Source of the DNA: Cinclus cinclus
Taxonomy: Eukaryota; Chordata; Aves; Passeriformes; Cinclidae
Assembly: GCF_963662255.1 (NCBI RefSeq)
Contig: NC_085050.1
Span: forward strand, 7,435,334-7,499,333
Length of the DNA: 64,000 nt
Direction: 5' to 3'
The stretch's first letter is position 1; every line of letters starts with the position of its first letter. Made by a program: the position numbers and the translations under genes. Of this stretch, positions 58,865 to 64,000 are shown one piece after another. The notes beneath the pieces are model-generated. The model was given only the letters and a program-made list of their open reading frames with translations. It did not search any database and was not told where the DNA came from.

Positions 58865-60231
58865 GAAGGGACATGAGCCAAGAGCATTCCCTACAGGCTG
58901 TGTAGAACTGGGACTGATTTGTTCTGCTAAACTAAAGCTCAGCTCTCAGGATAAAGAAGAGAGGAAGTTTTTCTATGGCCCAGCTCCTGTAGCAGGTATA
59001 AGGTACAGTGGGACATTGGCAGGCTCTGTGGGTGAGGGGACATCTCATCTCACTCTGTACATACTCATGACTCAGATTCTTTCATTACAACCTCATCTCA
59101 AGAGGCTAAGTCAGCCCAAAGGCCCCAAAATTGACCCAGACTGTTCTCAACAAAATGCAGCTTTTGACCAGTATGTTTATGAAACAGCTGAGAAGGCAGC
59201 TGGAAGTTTTGTGGGGCAGATCCCCTTAAGTTCTTGACTTCAGCCTTCAGGGTTACAAAGGAGATGTGCCCATGAGCCAGCTACTGCACCTGGTGCTTGT
59301 TGGTGACTTGAAGATAAGTGATGGAGTCAGGCACCCCAAGAATTCTGGTGGGACATCTGGGTTAACCAAACAAACATCCAGTGGAAAATAAGAGAAATAG
59401 ATCTAAATAAAATCCCAGTTCAGCTTCCAACAACGTTCTTTGTAGAGATAATTAATAAATGAAATATCCAGTGTGGTGCCCATACAGGCTACAAATCAAT
59501 TTTGCTTTAAGTAGAACTTTGGACTTGTTCAGACCTTTCCTCCACTGGATATTTTCATGTTTTGCCATAAGCAAAGTAAAAAGAAGTACTGAGTCTCCTA
59601 AAAAAATAGTTCGGATGCAAATTCACTGACCTGTGTTTGACAGATGAAAGTAAAGTAAATGTGTGTGTCTGTGGGGAAACTCATTGCTGTTGTGCTTGGC
59701 CTCTAAATAAAGAAATTTTTTTTCAAGTGTTGAATGAATATCGGTGCTGCCCACGAGGCTGGCACTTTACACCAGTGTGTGCAGCCCTCTCCTGTTTCAA
59801 ATTCACTGTATTTTGGATATTGTAAAAAGATTTGGGATTTTTCTCTCAAATATTTTGCTTCTGGTGGGCCTAGGAAAAATAATTAACAAAGGAATTCTCT
59901 CTGTCACTCACACTTTGCGAAGGCATGATATGTTTTCAACCCTCTCATAAGTAAGTGTGCTAATTTTCTGGAAAGGTTTCCCTCATTCTTCTTATAAGTA
60001 GAATGTGCTGGTAGCCAAAACAAACACAGAAAGAAGCCAAGGAAAGAATAAGATATATCTATTTGTATGAATGGTCCAACAAGGGAAATCTCCAAATACT
60101 ACCATAAATGCTATAATCTTTAAGATGGCAAACTCATCCAAAATTAGTGGTTAACAAAACATTCAGATCTTAAACACCAATAGGGTAAAAAGAACAGCTT
60201 ACAATAGTACAAAATAATCCTTCTTTTAGTG

Positions 60232-60295
60232 TGAAGGATTGTCTTGTGGTTAATGCACTGGCCTCGGAGACTGAGGTTTAGCACTTGTCTCTCCA
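60232..60295 (+). mobile_element. Partial MIR-type SINE head (tRNA-like)
   Basis: The sequence GATTGTCTTGTGGTTAATGC, then ACTGGCCTCGGAGACTGAGG, then TTTAGCACTTGTCTCTCC resembles the tRNA-derived head of MIR, which reads roughly AGTGGTTAAGAGCACTGGAC followed by CTGGAGTCAGGAGACCTGGG. The body after about 60295 no longer follows MIR. It is not a tRNA gene: no acceptor stem or T-loop GTTCAAATC is present. Confidence 0.5.
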
Positions 60296-61539
60296 GAGAG
60301 GCCCTAAGAGACTCAGCTGATCCTGTTGTATCTTTGTTCTTTATCAGAGGACAGTCCTGGTGCTTCTTTCTTATCTATTTACTTCTCTTAGATTACCACC
60401 TTCTTGAATCACAAGCTTTCTGCTATCTTCTATATGGTGTCTTAAAAATGAGGCCTAATCTTGTTTTGAGTTTTCAGAGTGGGTATTTTTTCCAGTTGAA
60501 TACAGTTGTTTGTTTTTTTTATCAGAAGTAATCTTTACTAAAATTTTTTGTGTAGGACCCCAAAATTACATATTTGGTAAGAAGTCAGAATGCTGGAAAA
60601 CAGCTTCCACATTGTAAAAGCATCTCAAAATCTCAGGATCTAGTTAAACTCTTAGTTCTTCACACGTGCAGCCTTGCACAGGAAAGGAGCAGGATTGTCT
60701 TAAAACTCTATTTTGCAAATTGTGTTGTGTTAAATGGTAGCCTTTGGAAAAGTGGTTAGTAAAATATTCAGGATTAGGTATCCATCACAGCGAATACATT
60801 CTCCCTATGCAGATGAAATCTGTAAAAATTACCATTTTGCTCTACTCAGTGTCATTGCTATTTGAGAGAAGAAAAGAAACAGTAAAACCAGCATGACCTG
60901 TACGGTTATTTTTGCATACAAGGGACCTAAAAATATCCTATTACATGTGAACTATTTGGTTTGAGTAAACAATCTATTGACCAATCTAGTGACCACACAC
61001 ACGTGAAACGGGGACTAAGCATTGTTGCATGGCAGTGTTTCTGAAAGGAAGCGAGGTCTGCATAAACTCTGGCCACCCAAAAAAGACTGAAAACAGCGCA
61101 ACATTTCAACAGGAGGACATGAGCAAGGATTTCTGACACAGTCCACGCTGAGCAGTGTGTTGGTGGGGAAATGGTGTGTGCTGATGTTTCCCTTTAACAA
61201 TTCACCAGCTGGCTGAAACCAGACAGAAAATGTCCAGAGAGCCACTCCAAGAAAGTTACCTGGGATGGAGCTGCCCTTTCACAACAAGTACAGCCACCAG
61301 CCCTGCTGCCCTGCCTCTATTTCCCTTCAGCTGCCAGTCTGAAGCTTAGGAAAATCTGCTGGGCAGTGCAAATTTTATAAACTACTTTGTGAAACAGCCA
61401 CAGTGCTGTTTTGCCCTTGACATTTTTCTTATTATTGAAATATATCATAACTTCCATTCACAAGCCTTGGCTGCTGTTCTTGTAGGTCGTGAACAAGTGG
61501 CTGCTAAGAGGAAGATATGAAATGTAAATAAACTTTTTA
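60296..61539. other. Gene-free unique sequence
   Basis: No gene or repeat is recognisable. The frame 60244-60531 starts inside the SINE remnant and has no domain. The minus frames 60927-61139 and 61015-61245 overlap in different frames. The sequence is plain up to the CR1 start. Confidence 0.55.
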
Positions 61540-61819
61540 CAAGGGCATGGGGTAATGGTTTTTAACTGAAGGAAGGTTGTTCTAGATTAGATAAAAGGAA
61601 GAATTTTTTTTTTTTTACAATAAGGGTGTAAAACACTGGAAGAGGCTGCCCAGAGAAGCTATGGATGCCTCATTTCTGAAAGTATTCAAGGTGAGGTTGG
61701 ATAGGACTTAGAGCAAATTGGACTAGTGGGAAGCATCCCAGCCCTTGGTGGGGTGGTTGGACCAGATGAGTTTTAAAAGGCCCTTTCTGAGTTAAGTTGT
61801 TCTATATTTCTGTGATTCC
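61540..61819 (+). mobile_element. CR1 LINE 3' part, plus strand, with decayed RT C-terminus
   Basis: About 280 bp of CR1 in plus orientation. Visible blocks are AAGGGCATGGGGTAATGGTT, CTGAAGGAAGGTTG, TAGATTAGATAAAAGGAAGA, AACACTGGAAGAGGCTGCCC and AGAGAAGCTATGGATGCC. These are followed by TTCAAGGTGAGGTTGGATAG, TTGGACCAGATGAG and a terminal TTCTATATTTCTGTGATT that recalls the octamer tail. A T-run (near 61604-61617) sits where intact copies read TTCTTTACTGTG. Stop codons and frameshifts break the reverse-transcriptase reading frame. It is older and more diverged than the copy at 35382. Confidence 0.92.
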
Positions 61820-64000
61820 TAGATGGGATGGATGGGAGAGTGGAGGAGTTACTCACCTTTCAGTCTTGAATCTGGATGTGGAGCAACCAGGATCCCAAAA
61901 GGTGTTTGCTGCAAGGGCAGCAGTCACAGGGAAATTACATCTCAAAGAACCTGTGTGGTGGCACAACGCTGCAACTGGCCCACACATTGTTTTTAATTCA
62001 GTCTCTGTCTTATGCACCTTCATAGAGACATGCAGCTCTGGCAGAGGCAGGAGATCCCTGTCTCAGCTGGAGCCAGAGCAGTTCATCCAAAGGAAGGCTC
62101 AGGAGGGGCTTCCCAGGGCTGCCAGGCCAAGCAGTGGGAGGCAAACCTGTCTGCCCTCTGCTAACCTGACCCACCTTTCTCCACCTTGACCACAAACTTG
62201 GACGTGACTACATCTCTGTATTTAATTTCTTTTTCTTTAAAAGGCAGTATTTTTTTGTTTTTTTAAATGGGGACAGATGAAAACCATTGCTGTTCTTATT
62301 TTTCATTTCTATCAACTGAAGTGATGACAACAGAGTTTCTAGTAAATTATAACATAGGCAGTCAATTCCAGATTAGTTTTGAAGTTGGACTTCTTTTTTT
62401 TTTTTAGAAGGATACAAAATGCAGACAGACAAGATTTAATTAAATACTTGTATTTCATGACTGTAATTTAGCTATCTCAGTATGTCCTTTCTCATGGGTT
62501 TGTTTGGACACAATGAATTTTTAGCTGCCAGACGTGGAGAGCTCTGTTTGTCCACAGGACAGGTAGAAAAGAGGCAGTGGCAATGCTGGCCTGCCCACAC
62601 TGCCCTCTTCATGATCTTCATTCCAAGTAGCCACCTCTGAGGATGAGACTTTAGCTTTCAGGCCACTCAGAATCTGGTGAGCCTGCCAAGACTGTTATGT
62701 TTACCAACTAAAACAAGCCAATGTATTTTCATTATATCTCTTACTACTGTGACTCAGAAATAATGCCACATGTCTGCAGTCTTGCTGCAGGTCAGATCTG
62801 CAGCTTGTTGGTGTCAGTGGAGAGGGTCCCAGTGATTTCAGTGGGTTTTGGAACAGGCCTGTGTATATGCAAGGTATATATATAGAAAAAGGTGTGTGTG
62901 ATGTGCTATCTCTGACCCTGTTAGCAAAGGTGTCCCTGCTGACCACACTTACAGCCCAGCTCTTTGCTCCTCCCCACCTGCACCACACTCCTGTGGTGGT
63001 GCTGAGATCTCCTAAGAACACATAGCCCCTGGTATGACTGATGTTCAGTCCTTGTGCTTTCCTACACCTGTGTTTGCTTCTTCCCAAGACCTGAGCTAAG
63101 TGCTGGACCCTACTCTTCCCATGCAGAAATCACGTTCATACTCATGGCCTGTGCCCATGCCTTTACTGCAGAGACAGAGAAATGAGAAACTTCTCTCTCT
63201 CAAAACACTCTTTTGCACTTTCCTACCAATTTATTATTATTTTCCTAGCACTTTAACACCCACAGATGGCTCTGTAATGACTGCATAAACTACTCTTGCA
63301 ATTCTCTGGATCAGCTGAAGAACTCTGCAGTTTTTCTGCCAACCGTCCCAGAAATGAATAAGAACGGATTTATATTTCCATACACAGTCTAATGCCTAAA
63401 TACTTTGTGTATGGACCTCATTCTAAGAATACATTTGTCTGGCAGTCTGGAAAATGCCAGTTGTTCTTTGTGTAATGAGAATAAAGGAAGAGTTAGTTCT
63501 TGTGATTTCTGTTGATAGGTCAGCATGGGAGGAGTTTGCTAATGCTTGTTGGGTACCTCATGGGCTGCTACATTCAAATCTTCATTTCTCAGAGGGAAGA
63601 GCTGGCAGGGCAGGGCATCACACAGCTCTCCTTATGTAGACATGGTTCCTATGGGAGAAGGTTGGAGCCTGTGACCTGATTGTTGGGGGAAATCTTGCCC
63701 TGTTGTGGGGGATAAATAAAAGATTTTGGCCTTTCTTAACCTTTCATGACCTTCATTATCTTACCTTCATTACCTGTTTCATTACCTTTTACCTCTTCAA
63801 CTCCTGAAAAATTAATTGCCTGGAAAAGACACAGGAGAGGATGGAATTCCTCAAAGGGACTCTCAGCCCCTGTGGGACCTGCTGACTGAACACATTCTGT
63901 CCTCTCTCCTTCCTGGCTCCCAAATATCAAATTTCCTCCTCAACATATTGTGATTGTGTTTTCACAGAATTTCTTAGCCTCATACTTATGACTGAAGGAT
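61820..64000. other. Gene-free unique sequence, right edge
   Basis: No gene is supported; open frames such as 61797-62189 (+) and 62701-63087 (-) have no domain, and the first begins in the CR1 tail. A segment near 62815-62860 (GTGATTTCAGTGGGTTTTGG) recalls old CR1/L3-type tails but is too short to call. 63675-63800 is described separately. Confidence 0.5.
63730..63800 (-). repeat. Degenerate tandem repeat of a GGTAATGAA-like unit
   Basis: On the minus strand the segment reads as successive variants of GGTNATGAA: AGGTAATGAA, CAGGTAATGAAGG, TAAGATAATGAAGG, TCATGAAAGG. The plus strand is correspondingly rich in TTCATTACC. One copy contains TGAAGGTCA, a match to the extended nuclear-receptor half-site used by ERR and NR5A proteins. 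Just upstream, TTGTGGGGGATAAATAAAAG looks like a polyadenylation context and could be a decayed LTR end, but no matching LTR boundary is seen. Confidence 0.4.

Larger units (their letters stand above)
56191..60231. other. Gene-free unique sequence
   Basis: No gene is supported. 57000-57180 is a candidate regulatory patch described separately. 58825-58864 holds a short tandem duplication of GAAACCTTTTGAA with a 27-base period. The plus frame 58860-59237 and the minus frame 58276-58557 have no recognisable domains. T-rich runs occur near 57321 and 59718. Confidence 0.5.

Noticed and set aside
60232..60295. Possible tRNA gene
   Set aside because: There is no T-loop sequence, no acceptor stem pairing and no terminator-like T run at the right place; it fits a SINE head.
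62815..62860. Old CR1/L3-type tail (GTGATTTCAGTGGGTTTTGG)
   Set aside because: The match is about 30 bases and could be chance.
1..64000. CRISPR array, operon, phage or other prokaryotic system
   Set aside because: No regularly spaced repeats, no dense coding and no ribosome-binding sites; CR1 and MIR elements show vertebrate nuclear DNA.

Overview
The window reads as ordinary non-coding DNA from a bird. The main evidence is five truncated copies of CR1, the dominant bird LINE. Three lie on the minus strand (1523-2215, 22505-22660, 35382-35632) and two on the plus strand (50381-50472, 61540-61819). All carry the characteristic CR1 3' end, and three of them still show pieces of the CR1 reverse-transcriptase C-terminus. 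Old MIR-type SINE remnants (clearest at 12192-12375 and 15535-15700), moderate A+T content, scarce CpG and low repeat density also fit an avian genome. A passerine is plausible, but the sequence alone does not prove it.

No protein-coding gene, exon, tRNA, rRNA, snRNA, CpG island or promoter could be supported. The open frames are short, start and stop without codon structure, and often lie on several frames of the same stretch. The longest (34414-35133, 239 codons) sits in a G+C-rich patch with overlapping open frames on both strands and resembles no family I know. The window is probably intergenic or lies inside a large intron.

Layout: 1-9882 holds unique DNA with one 0.7 kb CR1. 9883-10043 is a long purine-only GAA-type tract. 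10044-22504 is unique DNA with two or three MIR remnants. 22505-35632 has two CR1 ends, an (AT)17 microsatellite and the longest open frame. 35633-50380 has no obvious mobile element apart from an (AAAAT)n array, and contains the densest set of enhancer-like patches (37620-38060, 40780-41045, 44230-45760). 50381-64000 has two plus-strand CR1 tails, three tetra- or trinucleotide microsatellites and a partial MIR head.

The parts most worth a second look are short symmetric sequences outside the repeats. They include a perfect 18-bp palindrome pairing two SOX-type sites (27278-27295), a 12-bp perfect inverted repeat (30457-30497), a TTTACG/CGTAAA pair in an A+T-rich patch (37719-37731), and a GATA cluster beside a small hairpin (22290-22480). 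These are candidate cis-regulatory elements. Their conservation could not be measured here. I found no convincing new biological system.
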